A stretch of DNA of 46,674 nucleotides from an uncultured Cellvibrio sp. GTDB taxonomy: Bacteria; Pseudomonadota; Gammaproteobacteria; Pseudomonadales; Cellvibrionaceae. Numbering within the stretch: the first letter of the stretch is position 1; every line of letters starts with the position of its first letter. Position numbers and translations under genes: made by a program. Below, one piece after another: positions 10,407-21,630 of the stretch. The notes beneath the pieces are model-generated. The model was not told the origin of the DNA. It made no database searches and saw only the letters and a program-made list of their open reading frames with translations. The DNA lies in the NCBI GenBank assembly GCA_946481735.1, contig CAMLOU010000011.1, forward strand, positions 1 to 46,674, in the 5' to 3' direction.

Positions 10407-11951
10407 TTACCAGGTTTGGGTTGCCTTGAACTTGGTGACCAGTTCTTTGAACTTGCCTTCCAGCTCTGCATTCCAGTCGCCGGTGCTGGCGATGGTTTTC
10501 ATCACGTCAGCGTATTCACTGCTGGCGTAAGAGAGCAGGGCAGATTCAAAGTCCAGGATCTTGTTCACCGGCACATCTTTCAAATAGCCTTCGTTGGCAC
10601 AGAACAACATCAATGCCATTTGCGCGATGTTCATGGGCGAGAATTGCTTCTGCTTCATCAACTCGGTGACGCGCTGGCCGTGATCCAATTGTGCTTTGGT
10701 GGCTTCATCCAGATCAGAAGCAAACTGGGAGAAAGCAGCCAGTTCACGATACTGAGCAAGGGCAGTACGGATACCACCAGACAATTTCTTGATCACCTTG
10801 GTCTGGGCTGCACCACCCACACGGGATACCGAAATACCGGCGTTCATGGCCGGACGGATACCTGCGTTGAACATGGACGCTTCGAGGAAGATCTGGCCGT
10901 CGGTAATGGAGATCACGTTGGTCGGAACGAACGCCGACACGTCACCCGCCTGGGTTTCGATCATTGGCAGCGCGGTCAGAGAACCGGTTTTGCCCTTCAC
11001 TTCACCGTTGGTGAACTTCTCAACGTAGTCTTCGCTCACCCGTGCGGCACGTTCCAGCAGACGGGAGTGCAAATAGAACACGTCACCGGGGTAGGCTTCA
11101 CGGCCTGGCGGACGACGCAACAAGAGAGAGATTTGACGGTAGGCCCAGGCTTGCTTGGTCAGATCGTCATAAATAATCAGCGCGTCCTGACCGCGATCGC
11201 GGTAGTACTCACCGATAGTACAACCGGCGAAGGGCGCCAGGAATTGCATGGCCGCCGGATCAGAAGCGGTTGCCGCGACAACGACGGTGTGACCCATCGC
11301 GCCGTGCTCTTCCAGTTTGCGCACAACGGCTGCAATAGAAGATGCCTTCTGGCCGATGGCAACGTAGATACATTTAATGCCAGAGTCTTTCTGGTTGATG
11401 ATGGCGTCGATCGCGATGGCGGTCTTACCGATCTGACGGTCACCAATGATCAGCTCACGCTGACCGCGACCGATGGGTACCATCGCATCGATAGCTTTCA
11501 AACCGATTTGCACCGGTTGGTCAACCGACTTACGCCAGATTACGCCCGGTGCCACCTTTTCGATGGCATCGGTCATCTTGGCGTTGATCGGACCTTTACC
11601 GTCGATCGGGTTACCGAGGGCATCGATAACACGACCTTCCAGTTCCGGGCCAACCGGCACTTCCAGAATACGGCCGGTACATTTACAGGTTTGACCTTCC
11701 GCGATACCGCGGTAGTCACCCAGAATAACCGCACCGACAGAGTCGCGTTCAAGGTTGAGCGCCATACCGAACAGGCCGCCTTCGAACTCGATCATTTCAC
11801 CGTACATCACGTCCATCAAACCATGGATACGCACGATACCGTCAGATACAGATACGACAGTGCCCACATTACGGGCTTCAGAAGACACATCGAGCTGGTC
11901 GATGCGCTGCTTGATTATTTCGCTAATCTCGGATGGATTCAGCTGCTGCAT
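10407..11951 (-). CDS. atpA: ATP synthase F1 alpha subunit
   Basis: Non-catalytic nucleotide-binding subunit of F1, 514 aa. Walker [16 protein letters not shown] and the [20 protein letters not shown] segment are conserved. The N-terminus [17 protein letters not shown] is the amphipathic helix that contacts the delta subunit. Position and length match the family. Confidence 0.98.
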   Translation of the reverse strand: MQQLNPSEISEIIKQRIDQLDVSSEARNVGTVVSVSDGIVRIHGLMDVMYGEMIEFEGGLFGMALNLERDSVGAVILGDYRGIAEGQTCKCTGRILEVPVGPELEGRVIDALGNPIDGKGPINAKMTDAIEKVAPGVIWRKSVDQPVQIGLKAIDAMVPIGRGQRELIIGDRQIGKTAIAIDAIINQKDSGIKCIYVAIGQKASSIAAVVRKLEEHGAMGHTVVVAATASDPAAMQFLAPFAGCTIGEYYRDRGQDALIIYDDLTKQAWAYRQISLLLRRPPGREAYPGDVFYLHSRLLERAARVSEDYVEKFTNGEVKGKTGSLTALPMIETQAGDVSAFVPTNVISITDGQIFLEASMFNAGIRPAMNAGISVSRVGGAAQTKVIKKLSGGIRTALAQYRELAAFSQFASDLDEATKAQLDHGQRVTELMKQKQFSPMNIAQMALMLFCANEGYLKDVPVNKILDFESALLSYASSEYADVMKTIASTGDWNAELEGKFKELVTKFKATQTW

Positions 11952-11967
11952 GCTCTATTCCTCAATC

Positions 11968-12504
11968 CTACGAATTGATTGCTTTGGCGAGTTTCTCTAA
12001 CCGACCGCGCATCGAGCCGTCGATGACCAAATCACCTGCTTTGATAATTACGCCTGCCAGCAATTGCTGGTCGACAACCGTCTGGACATTTACCTTGCGC
12101 GCCAACTTAGTGCTCAGTGCTTCTGCAAGCTTGGCTTGACTCGCATCGTCCAGGGCGATGGCGGTGGTCAATTCAACGTCGACTGCTTGCTCTTGTGCAG
12201 TCTTGAGAGCATCGAATAATTGATAGATCTCAGGCAGCAACAGCAGGCGCTTGTTTTGCGCCAATAACACAATGAAATTGCGCACGGGTGCCGTTAATTC
12301 ATCACCACATGCATCGATCAACAGCTGTGCTTGTTGCTGAGCAGACAGTGACGGCAATGCGATTTTTTTCTGCATAACGCCATAACGGCTCACGGCAGCA
12401 AGTGTTGCCAGTTGCTTGCCCCAGCCTGCCAGGTCTTTCGCTTCCAGCGCGTATTGAAACGCGGCTTTGGCGTAAGGCCGGGCGAGTGTAGTCAGTTCAG
12501 CCAC
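11968..12504 (-). CDS. atpH: ATP synthase F1 delta subunit
   Basis: Peripheral-stalk subunit joining F1 to the b dimer, 178 aa. The N-terminal helical bundle (LARPYAKAAFQYALEAKDL) and the C-terminal signature VVDQQLLAGVIIKAGDLVID are conserved. The initiation codon is GTG at 12504. It lies 12 bp after atpF and 16 bp before atpA. Confidence 0.96.
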   Translation of the reverse strand: MAELTTLARPYAKAAFQYALEAKDLAGWGKQLATLAAVSRYGVMQKKIALPSLSAQQQAQLLIDACGDELTAPVRNFIVLLAQNKRLLLLPEIYQLFDALKTAQEQAVDVELTTAIALDDASQAKLAEALSTKLARKVNVQTVVDQQLLAGVIIKAGDLVIDGSMRGRLEKLAKAINS

Positions 12505-12516
12505 GGTACACCTCGC

Positions 12517-12987
12517 TTATAGGCTGGCAGCCAGTTTGTCGAGCATGGTCTTGTGCGCTGTTTCATCAACAGACGCTTGCAAGATTTTCTCGGCACCGGC
12601 CAACGCCAGAACGGCGACTTGTGAGCGCAGTTTTTCTTTCGCGCGATTCACTTCCTGCTCAACTTCTGCCTCAGCAGCAGCTTTGATGCGATCCGCTTCA
12701 GCGCGTGCCTGTTCTTTGGCCTCTTCAACAATTTGCGTAGCGCGTTTGTTGGCAGATTCCAGAATGGCGGCGGCTTCGTGTTTGGCATCACGCAGGGTGT
12801 GGGTGGCTTTTTCCTGGGCTAACTCGAGATCCTTGCTCGCGCGGTCTGCGGCGGCAAGGCCGTCTGCGATTAACTTCTGGCGTTCGGCCATCGCAGCGGT
12901 GATGAACGGCCACACGAACTTCATGCAAAACAGCACGAAGAATAGGAACGTGATGGACTGTCCGATTAAGGTCAAATTAATATTCAC
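12517..12987 (-). CDS. atpF: ATP synthase Fo b subunit
   Basis: Peripheral stalk of Fo, 156 aa: one N-terminal transmembrane helix (about residues 5-25) followed by a long charged coiled coil rich in Ala, Glu, Lys and Arg, ending LDKLAASL. The start codon is GTG at 12987, and [10 protein letters not shown] is the usual N-terminus. Confidence 0.96.
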   Translation of the reverse strand: MNINLTLIGQSITFLFFVLFCMKFVWPFITAAMAERQKLIADGLAAADRASKDLELAQEKATHTLRDAKHEAAAILESANKRATQIVEEAKEQARAEADRIKAAAEAEVEQEVNRAKEKLRSQVAVLALAGAEKILQASVDETAHKTMLDKLAASL

Positions 12988-13031
12988 GCCGATAACCCCT
13001 GTTGTTGAAAGCTTTAGGCTGTTGGTAGAAA

Positions 13032-13067
13032 CTTTTCAGAAAAAATTCCGAAAATTTCTGTGAAAAG
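13032..13067 (-). other. Intercistronic stem-loop atpE/atpF
   Basis: Inverted repeat CTTTTCA/TGAAAAG with a further pairing CAGAAA/TTTCTG inside, in the 95-bp gap after atpE. Such a structure could stabilise the upstream atpE message, which must be made in excess for the c-ring. Confidence 0.45.
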
Positions 13068-13082
13068 CACAAGCGTTTCGAA

Positions 13083-13358
<276 letters not shown>

Positions 13359-13378
13359 CTAAACAGTGAATGAAAAAA

Positions 13379-14332
<954 letters not shown>

Positions 14333-14359
14333 TCACGTTGCAAGTTGGATGAATATGGA

Positions 14360-14803
14360 TCAACGGGGCTGCTTCAGCGTCAGGGCTGTCAGCAACCACG
14401 AAAAAATCTGTGCGGCGATGAACGCGAGAAAGAATACGAGCAGATTGATCTTGTCTGCGCGATGGAAAACCGCAGCAAACAGCAATGCCGTGAGAAAAAA
14501 CTTTATAGCCTCGGCGCGGTAAAATGCATTTACCGCTGTTACAGCCGCACGTGCGCCCCGGTATTTAAACGAATACCAGGAAAAGCAGATTGCAGGTAAC
14601 AAGCAAACCGAAAAACCCCATAAAAGTGATAGACCCCATGTGGAATCTATCGGCATTACCGCCACTGCCAGTACTACCGCCGCCAGCCACAACATAAACA
14701 ACCGCTGCAAAACTGGAGGTCTGGCGATGGTGCTTGGACGGAGTCGACCTATCTCAGGCTTTGTTTTTCTCAATTCTTCGACGTTTTTGCCGCTTCTTAT
14801 CAA
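14360..14803 (-). CDS. atpI: ATP synthase assembly protein I
   Basis: Small four-helix membrane protein that assists c-ring assembly, 147 aa in the longest frame. The helices are visible from LFMLWLAAVVLAVAVMP to LLVFFLAFIAAQIFSWLLTAL, and the YRGARAAVTAVNAFYRAEAIKF signature of gammaproteobacterial AtpI is clear. The start is uncertain because no ATG precedes the first helix. TTG codons at 14803 and 14773 are candidates, the latter preceded by GAAGAA. It is the first gene of the operon. Confidence 0.85.
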   Translation of the reverse strand: MIRSGKNVEELRKTKPEIGRLRPSTIARPPVLQRLFMLWLAAVVLAVAVMPIDSTWGLSLLWGFSVCLLPAICFSWYSFKYRGARAAVTAVNAFYRAEAIKFFLTALLFAAVFHRADKINLLVFFLAFIAAQIFSWLLTALTLKQPR

Positions 14804-14853
14804 CTAACAGCCCAAGTTGGTGCAACCTTTGTGCTACCTGGTTGGGCCGCCGC

Positions 14854-14882
14854 ATTATAGGGACATTAAATAGGCGCAGCAA
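14854..14882 (-). promoter_or_regulatory. Sigma-70 promoter of the atp operon
   Basis: On the minus strand, a TTGCTG -35 element, a 17-bp spacer and a perfect TATAAT -10 element lie about 50 bp upstream of the atpI start candidates. Confidence 0.7.
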
Positions 14883-14940
14883 GTTTAAATCCGCAGCGCC
14901 TGCCGCTCTCTACGTTAAATGACTTACCGGATTCAACATC

Positions 14941-15858
14941 TCACTTGATGTGAGCCAGAATTCCATCCAGCTCATCAAGGGTGTTATAACTGATGACCAG
15001 TTTTCCCTTGCCTTTGGCAGTGTGCTGGATTTCTACCCCGGCGCCCAGCGTATCGGATAACTGTTCTTGCAAGCGACGAATATCGGCGGAAGGTGCTGAT
15101 GGCGCCTTGATCTTGTCTTTGTGTTTGTTTTCCTGGAAGTTGCGCACCAGGGTTTCCGTCTGGCGAACCGACAAACCCTTGGCCACAATCTGGCGACCGA
15201 TGTCGCGCTGGTCCGGTGCGTCAAGCGTCAGCAATGCGCGGGCGTGGCCCATCTCCAGGTCGCCGTGTTCCAGCAAGGTTTTGACTTCATCGGTCAGCGC
15301 AATCAAACGCAGCAGGTTAGTCACGGTCGTGCGCGATTTACCCACCGCCTGTGCGACTTCCTGGTGCGTCAGTTCAAATTCATCCTGCAGGCGCTTGAGC
15401 GCTACCGCTTCTTCGATGGGATTAAGGTCTTCGCGCTGGATGTTTTCAATCAGCGCCATGGCAATGGCCGCTTCATCGGGTACATCGCGGATAACGGCCG
15501 GAATCCTGTCTAGGCCTGCCAGTTGTGTGGCGCGCCAACGGCGTTCACCGGCAATGATTTCGTACTTATCCGGGCCAATCTGGCGCACCACAATGGGCTG
15601 CATCACACCTTGGGCTTTGATGGACTCCGCCAGTTCTTCCAGTTGCTCCGGGTGCATGTCGCGACGCGGTTGGTATTTACCGCGCTGGCAGAATTCAACA
15701 GGAATGTGCGCCAGCTTACCGTCCGCAGGCAATGAATCAGTGGTTGTGGCGGTTTCTCCGCTGGCGGGTGTAGTGGCTACCGGCGGCGGTGACATACCCA
15801 AACCGGCACTCAGGAGTGCATCAAGTCCCTTACCTAAGCCTTTGCGTTTTGACGACAT
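14941..15858 (-). CDS. parB: Chromosome-partitioning protein ParB (Spo0J)
   Basis: CTPase clamp that loads at parS and spreads to organise the origin region, 305 aa. The N-terminal ParB/Srx domain has the GERRWRA nucleotide-binding box and the ENIQREDLNPIEEA segment. A central helix-turn-helix (THQEVAQAVGKSRTTVTNLLRL) and a C-terminal dimerisation domain follow. The extreme N-terminus KRKGLGKGLDALL is the ParA-stimulating peptide. Two parS-like palindromes are found in recF of this same window. Confidence 0.97.
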   Translation of the reverse strand: MSSKRKGLGKGLDALLSAGLGMSPPPVATTPASGETATTTDSLPADGKLAHIPVEFCQRGKYQPRRDMHPEQLEELAESIKAQGVMQPIVVRQIGPDKYEIIAGERRWRATQLAGLDRIPAVIRDVPDEAAIAMALIENIQREDLNPIEEAVALKRLQDEFELTHQEVAQAVGKSRTTVTNLLRLIALTDEVKTLLEHGDLEMGHARALLTLDAPDQRDIGRQIVAKGLSVRQTETLVRNFQENKHKDKIKAPSAPSADIRRLQEQLSDTLGAGVEIQHTAKGKGKLVISYNTLDELDGILAHIK

Positions 15859-15908
15859 ATCGTGTGAGCCTGTGTTCTGAGCTCCGCCATGCGAAGCTGG
15901 CTTGAATC

Positions 15909-16724
15909 CTAGAGAATCGGGTCTTCCGCCGCAGCGGCAAACTCCGTGGGTTTGTAGTTGGGATCGTTGCGGCGGATGATTTCGCCTGCCAACGCCAGGT
16001 AAGCGATGGCACCCTTGGAAACCCGGTCGAACGCCAATACCGGCTGGCCAAAACTGGGGGCTTCGGCCAGACGTACGTTGCGCGGGATGCAGGTACGATA
16101 AACCCGGTCACCAAAATGGTGGGTCAACTGAGCCGACACATCATTGGTCAGGCTGTTCCGCGGATCGTACATGGTACGCAGCAAACCTTCGATCTTTAAC
16201 TGCGGATTGAGCAGTTGCTGTATCTGGTTGATGGTATTCACCAGGGCAGACAAACCCTCCAGCGCGTAATACTCACACTGCATGGCGATGATGACGCCAT
16301 CGCAGGCGGTGAGCGCATTCACCGTGAGCATGTTCAGCGACGGCGGACAATCGATAATGACGTAATCGTATTGTTCGCGAACCTGTTGCAAGCCTTGCTG
16401 CAGCAGGCGTTCCTTGTTGGCCAGGGAGAGCATCTCAACCTCCGCTGCGGTGAGATCGCTGTTGGCAGGCAATACCTGATAACCGCCGCTTTCCGAGGTG
16501 AGGATGCAATCCGCCGCGCCTGCACGCTGGGTCAGTACATCGTAAACGCTACGCTCCACATCATCTTTGTCGATACCGCTGCCCATGGTGGCGTTGCCCT
16601 GGGGGTCAAGATCCACCAACAAGACACGCTTTTTGGTCGCCACCAGCGAAGCGGCCAGATTGACGCAGGTGGTGGTTTTACCCACTCCGCCTTTTTGGTT
16701 GGCTACAGCGTATATCTTGGTCAA
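15909..16724 (-). CDS. parA: Chromosome-partitioning ATPase ParA (Soj)
   Basis: Deviant Walker-A ATPase that positions ParB-parS complexes on the nucleoid, 271 aa. The motif KGGVGKTTT is at the N-terminus, Walker A' (VDLDPQGNA) and Walker B (VIIDCPPSL) follow. It starts at a TTG codon (16724) with AAGGA about 7 nt upstream. It is followed by parB after 50 bp, the usual soj-spo0J arrangement next to rsmG and mnmG. Confidence 0.97.
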   Translation of the reverse strand: MTKIYAVANQKGGVGKTTTCVNLAASLVATKKRVLLVDLDPQGNATMGSGIDKDDVERSVYDVLTQRAGAADCILTSESGGYQVLPANSDLTAAEVEMLSLANKERLLQQGLQQVREQYDYVIIDCPPSLNMLTVNALTACDGVIIAMQCEYYALEGLSALVNTINQIQQLLNPQLKIEGLLRTMYDPRNSLTNDVSAQLTHHFGDRVYRTCIPRNVRLAEAPSFGQPVLAFDRVSKGAIAYLALAGEIIRRNDPNYKPTEFAAAAEDPIL

Positions 16725-16837
16725 GTGATGTTCCTTAAGCGGGCCTGGATGAGACAGCGGGCTATTGTGTGGCAGTTATTTTTTCAGGGCAACCGGGAAG
16801 AGGGGATTTTTACCACTGCGACCTGCGGTTGCCAAGG

Positions 16838-17497
16838 TCAGTTGACGGGTTTGAGAATCAACAGGTGTCGTTCACCGTCCGTTTCGGGGACGTTAAGTGG
16901 ATAACTCGCCTCAAGGCTGACCTTGCCCTGTAACGGCAACAACTCGTCATCCGGGTAGAGGCCTTTCATGGCCATAAAGATACCTTCGTCTGCCAGCAGG
17001 TGGATACAACCTTCGGTCATATCCTGCAAGCTGGCAAAGGCGCGACTGATCACCGCCTGGAATTTTTCGGTTGGCTGAAATTGTTCAACCCGACGATTTT
17101 CGACGGTGACATTATCCAGACCGAGCAAGGTTTTAACGTGAAATAAAAAGCGGGTTTTTTTACCGTTGCTGTCGAGCAGGGTAAAACGTTTTTCCGGGAA
17201 CATAATGGCCAACGGAATGCCGGGCAACCCGCCGCCCGTTCCTACATCGATAATATTTTCCAGGTGGGAATAGGTCGACTGCTGAAAGTAGGGCACCACA
17301 CTCAAGCTATCCAGAATATGTCGTGCAACCATTTGTTCAATATTACGAATAGCGGAAAGATTGTATGCTTTGTTCCATTTATCAAATTCGTTGAGGTAAG
17401 CCAGTAATTTTTTTATCTGTGTTTCATTTAATGACACAGATAATTGATCAGCGCCATCAATTAATTGTTGTTGTAGTTTTTTTTGTAGATCAGTCAA
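16838..17497 (-). CDS. rsmG: 16S rRNA (guanine-527-N7)-methyltransferase RsmG
   Basis: SAM-dependent methyltransferase that makes m7G527 in 16S rRNA, 219 aa. The SAM-binding motif NIIDVGTGGGLPGIPLAIMF and the later VISRAFASL motif are typical of GidB. The initiation codon appears to be TTG at 17497, since no in-frame ATG precedes the conserved N-terminus. It normally follows mnmG closely; here about 240 bp containing a snap-back repeat separate them. Confidence 0.95.
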   Translation of the reverse strand: MTDLQKKLQQQLIDGADQLSVSLNETQIKKLLAYLNEFDKWNKAYNLSAIRNIEQMVARHILDSLSVVPYFQQSTYSHLENIIDVGTGGGLPGIPLAIMFPEKRFTLLDSNGKKTRFLFHVKTLLGLDNVTVENRRVEQFQPTEKFQAVISRAFASLQDMTEGCIHLLADEGIFMAMKGLYPDDELLPLQGKVSLEASYPLNVPETDGERHLLILKPVN

Positions 17498-17533
17498 GAT
17501 TAACGCTCTTTGTTGGGATTAGCGGAGTAGTCA

Positions 17534-17684
17534 GGGTTTGATAGTGACTTCCGAGACACGCCGTGAATACATCCCTGTAGGCTCATCACCCGCATCCATT
17601 CGCGCTCCATGCGCTTCGGGAAACTTCCCACATCCATGTGGGTCGTCCATGCGGGTGATGGTCTCGGAAGTCACTATCAAACCC
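17534..17684. repeat. Snap-back inverted-repeat element, copy A
   Basis: Perfect 24-bp outer arms (17534-17557 and 17661-17684) end inward with GAGAC/GTCTC. A 26-nt unpaired core beginning ACGCCGTGAATACATC (17558-17583) follows the left arm only. Then come perfect 12-bp inner arms (CATCACCCGCAT at 17584-17595, ATGCGGGTGATG at 17649-17660) that abut the right outer arm. The 53-nt loop carries a further hairpin (CCCACAT/ATGTGGG at 17627-17642). It lies between mnmG and rsmG. A second copy with the same core is at 34091-34190. Confidence 0.9.
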
Positions 17685-17738
17685 AACCCGCAGAATGATT
17701 TACTTAATGGAGTAAAAAACCTTTTCTTTTAAGGCAGA

Positions 17739-19649
17739 TCAAGAGGCTTCTTCAAGACTCTCAGCTGATTTTGCTTTTTTTAACAAGCCACGTTTTTTCA
17801 TGTACATCATGAGTTGTGAAATCGCTGCCGGGGTTACGCCGGAAATTCTCGAAGCCCGCGCAAGGGTTTCCGGTTTGGCGTTGGCGAGTTTTTGTTTCAC
17901 CTCGTTAGACAAACCTTCCACTTGGGTAAAATCAAAATCGGCCGGAATAAGCGTATTTTCATACGCGCGCATGCGCTCGATCTCTTCCTGCTGGCGATCG
18001 ATATAACCCGAATACTTCGCTTCGATTTCTATTTGCTCAGCAACAAACTCGTCGGCAACGCCTTCGCCTTTTAAATCGGCAAGATCTGCGTATTCCAGTT
18101 CCGGGCGTTTTAATAAGTCGTAGAGATTGTATTCGCGCAACAGTTTAGTCTGCACTTTCGCTTCAATTTTTTCGGCTTCCGGTGAGCCGGCTTGAATCCA
18201 GGTGGCTTTCAGGCGTTCCTGTTCGCGCGCGATGGCTTCGCGTTTTTCGCAGAAGGCGCGCCATTGGTCTTCGCCGACCAAACCGAGTTCACGGCCTTTT
18301 TCAGTCAAACGCAAATCCGCGTTGTCTTCGCGCAGCATCAAGCGATATTCCGCGCGGCTGGTGAACATGCGATAGGGTTCTTTGGTACCGAGGGTAATCA
18401 GGTCGTCAACCAATACACCGAGATAGGCTTCATCGCGACGCGGGCACCAGGTGTCTTTGTCCTGTGCGCGCAGTGATGCATTCAATCCGGCAAGCAAACC
18501 CTGGGCGCCGGCTTCTTCGTAGCCAGTGGTGCCGTTAATTTGCCCCGCAAAAAACAGCCCGCTGATAACTTTGGTTTCGAGACTGTGTTTCAGATCCTGT
18601 GGATTGAAAAAGTCGTATTCAATCGCGTAACCGGGGCGAACAATATGCGCGTTTTCAAAACCTTTGATGGAACGCACCAGGTTCATCTGCACATCAAACG
18701 GCAGGCTGGTCGAAATACCATTGGGATACAATTCGTGGGTGGTTAAACCTTCCGGCTCAATAAATACCTGGTGTGAATCCTTATCCGCGAAGCGGTGAAT
18801 TTTATCTTCGATGGATGGACAGTAGCGGGGGCCGATTCCTTCGATGACGCCGGAGTACATCGGCGAACGATCCAGACCACCGCGAATAATGTCATGGGTT
18901 TTTTCGTTGGTGTGGGTGATCCAGCAACACATTTGTTCCGGGTGCATGGCGCGATTGCCGCGCACCGACATCACCGGGCGCGGCTCATCGCCCCATTGTT
19001 TTTCCAGTCCGTCGAAATTAACGGTACGCGCATCAATACGCGGCGGCGTGCCGGTTTTCAAGCGATCAACCCGCAAGGGCAGTTCACGCAAACGTCTGGA
19101 GAGCGCGATGGACGGTGGATCACCTGCGCGGCCACCGGAATGGTTTTGCAAACCGATATGGATCAAACCACCGAGGAACGTACCGGCGGTCAACACCACC
19201 GAACTGGCATGGAACTTCAAGCCCATCTGGGTCACCACACCGCGCACCTGATCATTTTCCACGATCAGATCATCGGCGGCTTGTTGAAAGATCCACAAGT
19301 TGGGCTGGTTTTCCAGCATATGGCGAATAGCGGCTTTGTAGAGAATCCGGTCAGCCTGGGCGCGGGTGGCACGAACGGCCGGACCTTTACGGGCATTGAG
19401 TACCCGAAACTGAATGCCACCTTTGTCAGTGGCCAGCGCCATGGCACCACCCAGGGCATCGATTTCTTTCACCAGATGGCTTTTGCCAATCCCGCCAATA
19501 GCCGGGTTACAGGACATTTGCCCCAGTGTTTCGATGTTGTGACTCAACAACAAGGTTTTACTGCCCATCCGCGCTGCCGCCAGACAAGCTTCCGTCCCTG
19601 CATGGCCGCCGCCAATTACGATGACATCAAAACGTTCAGGAAAGATCAT
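17739..19649 (-). CDS. mnmG: tRNA uridine 5-carboxymethylaminomethyl modification enzyme MnmG (GidA)
   Basis: FAD-dependent partner of MnmE that modifies U34 of tRNAs reading NNA/NNG codons, 636 aa. The dinucleotide-binding motif [21 protein letters not shown] is at the N-terminus. The GidA signatures [22 protein letters not shown] and [15 protein letters not shown] are present, as is a C-terminal helical domain that binds MnmE. The start at 19649 (MIFPERFDV) was preferred; GTG six codons earlier is possible. It is the first gene left of the putative oriC, as in E. coli, with its own promoter facing away from it. Confidence 0.97.
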   Translation of the reverse strand: MIFPERFDVIVIGGGHAGTEACLAAARMGSKTLLLSHNIETLGQMSCNPAIGGIGKSHLVKEIDALGGAMALATDKGGIQFRVLNARKGPAVRATRAQADRILYKAAIRHMLENQPNLWIFQQAADDLIVENDQVRGVVTQMGLKFHASSVVLTAGTFLGGLIHIGLQNHSGGRAGDPPSIALSRRLRELPLRVDRLKTGTPPRIDARTVNFDGLEKQWGDEPRPVMSVRGNRAMHPEQMCCWITHTNEKTHDIIRGGLDRSPMYSGVIEGIGPRYCPSIEDKIHRFADKDSHQVFIEPEGLTTHELYPNGISTSLPFDVQMNLVRSIKGFENAHIVRPGYAIEYDFFNPQDLKHSLETKVISGLFFAGQINGTTGYEEAGAQGLLAGLNASLRAQDKDTWCPRRDEAYLGVLVDDLITLGTKEPYRMFTSRAEYRLMLREDNADLRLTEKGRELGLVGEDQWRAFCEKREAIAREQERLKATWIQAGSPEAEKIEAKVQTKLLREYNLYDLLKRPELEYADLADLKGEGVADEFVAEQIEIEAKYSGYIDRQQEEIERMRAYENTLIPADFDFTQVEGLSNEVKQKLANAKPETLARASRISGVTPAAISQLMMYMKKRGLLKKAKSAESLEEAS

Positions 19650-19715
19650 GGTGTTTATAGGCCTCACAAGCCAGCCGGGTTGAAAAAGGGATCAGGCAAA
19701 TTCAAAAGGGGCGAC

Positions 19716-19744
19716 ATTATAGAGCGGCGCGCTCACTTGTACAA
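19716..19744 (-). promoter_or_regulatory. Sigma-70 promoter of mnmG
   Basis: Minus-strand TTGTAC, 17-bp spacer, TATAAT, about 67 bp before the mnmG ATG. Confidence 0.7.
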
Positions 19745-19800
19745 AACTTGCGCAAACTATTTTTACTTCCGCTGTTTTAGTTCTTCGCGTTACAACAGCG

Positions 19801-20211
19801 GAAAATTTATTAATTAAAAAAATATATAGAGTTATTTAATGAAAGGATAAATGCTGTTACTACTAATATGAGACCGGCATTCTGTGGATAAGAGAAAAAT
19901 GTCCTTTAATTTCAATTAATTACTTTGATGATAAGTCCAAGGGAAAGATCCTCATAAGCTGGCAGAAAGCTGCCGCAAAGCTGGTGGTAAATGTGTTAGT
20001 TATACAGCCAGAGCTGGTTTTTCGGGTTATCCCCAAAACTATCGGCAGTTTTTAAGCCCACAAGCCAACAGACTTACCCACATAACGCGGATAGCAGGGT
20101 CAAAATATGAAGAAAAACAGATGTTTATTGAATAAACCTGTGAATAAATGTGGATAACTTGTGTAACTGCTGGTGGTATAAGGGTTAATAACGAGGAAAA
20201 GGTTACGCACA
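19801..20211. other. oriC: Putative chromosomal replication origin oriC
   Basis: The 610-bp mnmG-mnmE gap has no gene. An AT-rich stretch (19801-19850) that could serve as the unwinding element is followed by DnaA-box-like 9-mers. Two are perfect: TGTGGATAA at 19883-19891 and 20149-20157. Variants are TTATACAGC (20000-20008), TTATCCCCA (20027-20035), TTACCCACA (20074-20082), TGTGAATAA (20139-20147) and TTACGCACA (20203-20211). The layout mnmG / AT-rich / first perfect box resembles E. coli oriC beside gidA. It is called from motif content only. Confidence 0.75.
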
Positions 20212-20259
20212 GGGGAAGGTTTTTATGCCAGCTACAGTGGGATTTCATAAGTAGCTGGG

Positions 20260-21621
20260 TTATTTACCGATACAGAAACTGCTGAAGATCCGGCCGAGGA
20301 GGTCATCTGGGGTAAATTGACCGGTAATTTCACTCAGGGCGTTTTGAGCCTGACGCAGGTCTTCGGCCAACAATTCGCCCGCAGCATAGCCATGAAGCTG
20401 AGCTTTACCGGCATTGAGGTAGGTTTGGGCGCGCTCCAATGCATCCAGATGACGTCGACGGGCGGTGAAGCCACCTTCGCCAGTCTGTTGATAACCCATG
20501 ATGTCTTTAAGATGTTGCTTGAGGATATCGATTCCTGCCCCGGTTGCTGCGCTGATGCCTATGGCGCTATGTTCTTTATTAAGGTATCCACAGGCTTCGT
20601 TGGTTAAATCAATCTTGTTGCGAACCAGGGTCAATTTGCCGGGGTCCGGCAGTTGGGAAACAAATTCCGGCCAGAGGATCTCCGGTTGTTGTTCGTCACT
20701 GCTGCGCGCATCGACCAATAAGAGGATGCGGTCAGCTTGGCGGATCTCCTGCCAGGCACGTTGGATACCAATCTGTTCGACTTCATCGGGGCTATCCCGT
20801 AATCCAGCGGTATCGATGATATGCAGCGGCATGCCGTCAATGTGGATATGTTCGCGCAACACATCGCGAGTGGTGCCTTCGATACTGGTGACAATGGCGC
20901 TGTCCCGTCCGCTCAAGGCATTTAACAAGCTGGATTTACCCGCATTGGGCCGACCGGCAATCACCACCCGCATGCCGTCACGCATCAGAACGCCTTGTTT
21001 GGCTTCGCGAAAGACCGCTTCAAGACGCTGCTCTATGTGTGCAAACGCCTTCGCAACATGGCCATCGCTGAGGAAGTCGATCTCCTCCTCGGGAAAATCG
21101 ATAGCCGCTTCAACATAGATACGGAGTTGGATTAATGCTTCCACCAACTCGTTGATCCTGACCGAGAAGGCACCCTGCAGCGAATGCAGGGCATTGCGCG
21201 CTGCCTGCTCGTTGGTGGCATCAATCAGGTCGGCGATAGCTTCAGCCTGGGCGAGATCCAGTTTGTCATTGAGGAAGGCACGTTCAGAGAATTCGCCGGG
21301 TCGTGCGAGCCTCACACCCAGTCGGGTAATTTCACGCAGCAGTAAATCCAGGATAACCGGGCCACCATGGCCCTGTAGTTCCAGCACATCTTCGCCAGTG
21401 AAGGAGTTTGGACCGGGGAAGAACAGCGCAATCCCCTGATCAAGGATCTCGCCGGCTTGACTGTAGAACGCACAATAGTGCGCATGGCGTGGCTGGAGCG
21501 GTTGCTTTAGCAGGGTTGCCGCAATCTGCTGGGCTTTGGGACCGGAAACCCGCAGGATACCGACGCCACCGCGCCCGGTGGCGGTAGCGATGGCGGCGAT
21601 GGTATCGGTATTGGGGTTCAC
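20260..21621 (-). CDS. mnmE: tRNA modification GTPase MnmE (TrmE)
   Basis: GTPase that works with MnmG on U34 of tRNA, 453 aa. An N-terminal tetrahydrofolate-binding domain ([21 protein letters not shown]) precedes helical segments and an inserted G domain. The G domain has G1 [12 protein letters not shown], the switch [10 protein letters not shown]3 DTAGLRDS and G4 RNKID. The C-terminal FCIGK carries the catalytic cysteine. It starts at GTG (21621). The two partner genes of the modification complex flank the putative origin. Confidence 0.97.
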   Translation of the reverse strand: MNPNTDTIAAIATATGRGGVGILRVSGPKAQQIAATLLKQPLQPRHAHYCAFYSQAGEILDQGIALFFPGPNSFTGEDVLELQGHGGPVILDLLLREITRLGVRLARPGEFSERAFLNDKLDLAQAEAIADLIDATNEQAARNALHSLQGAFSVRINELVEALIQLRIYVEAAIDFPEEEIDFLSDGHVAKAFAHIEQRLEAVFREAKQGVLMRDGMRVVIAGRPNAGKSSLLNALSGRDSAIVTSIEGTTRDVLREHIHIDGMPLHIIDTAGLRDSPDEVEQIGIQRAWQEIRQADRILLLVDARSSDEQQPEILWPEFVSQLPDPGKLTLVRNKIDLTNEACGYLNKEHSAIGISAATGAGIDILKQHLKDIMGYQQTGEGGFTARRRHLDALERAQTYLNAGKAQLHGYAAGELLAEDLRQAQNALSEITGQFTPDDLLGRIFSSFCIGK

Positions 21622-21630
21622 GATAGGGGC

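Noticed and set aside
10416..11978. 520-codon plus-strand frame opposite atpA
   Set aside because: Antisense shadow of the highly conserved atpA gene, caused by its codon bias.
17534..17684. Integron attC site
   Set aside because: The ends do not fit the GTTRRRY/RYYYAAC simple-site consensus, there is no integrase gene, and the core is constant while arms vary fully.
17538..17732. Open frame of 64 codons containing TRREYIPVGSS
   Set aside because: It is a translation through snap-back copy A; the matching peptide in copy B comes from the same repeat core, not from a conserved protein.
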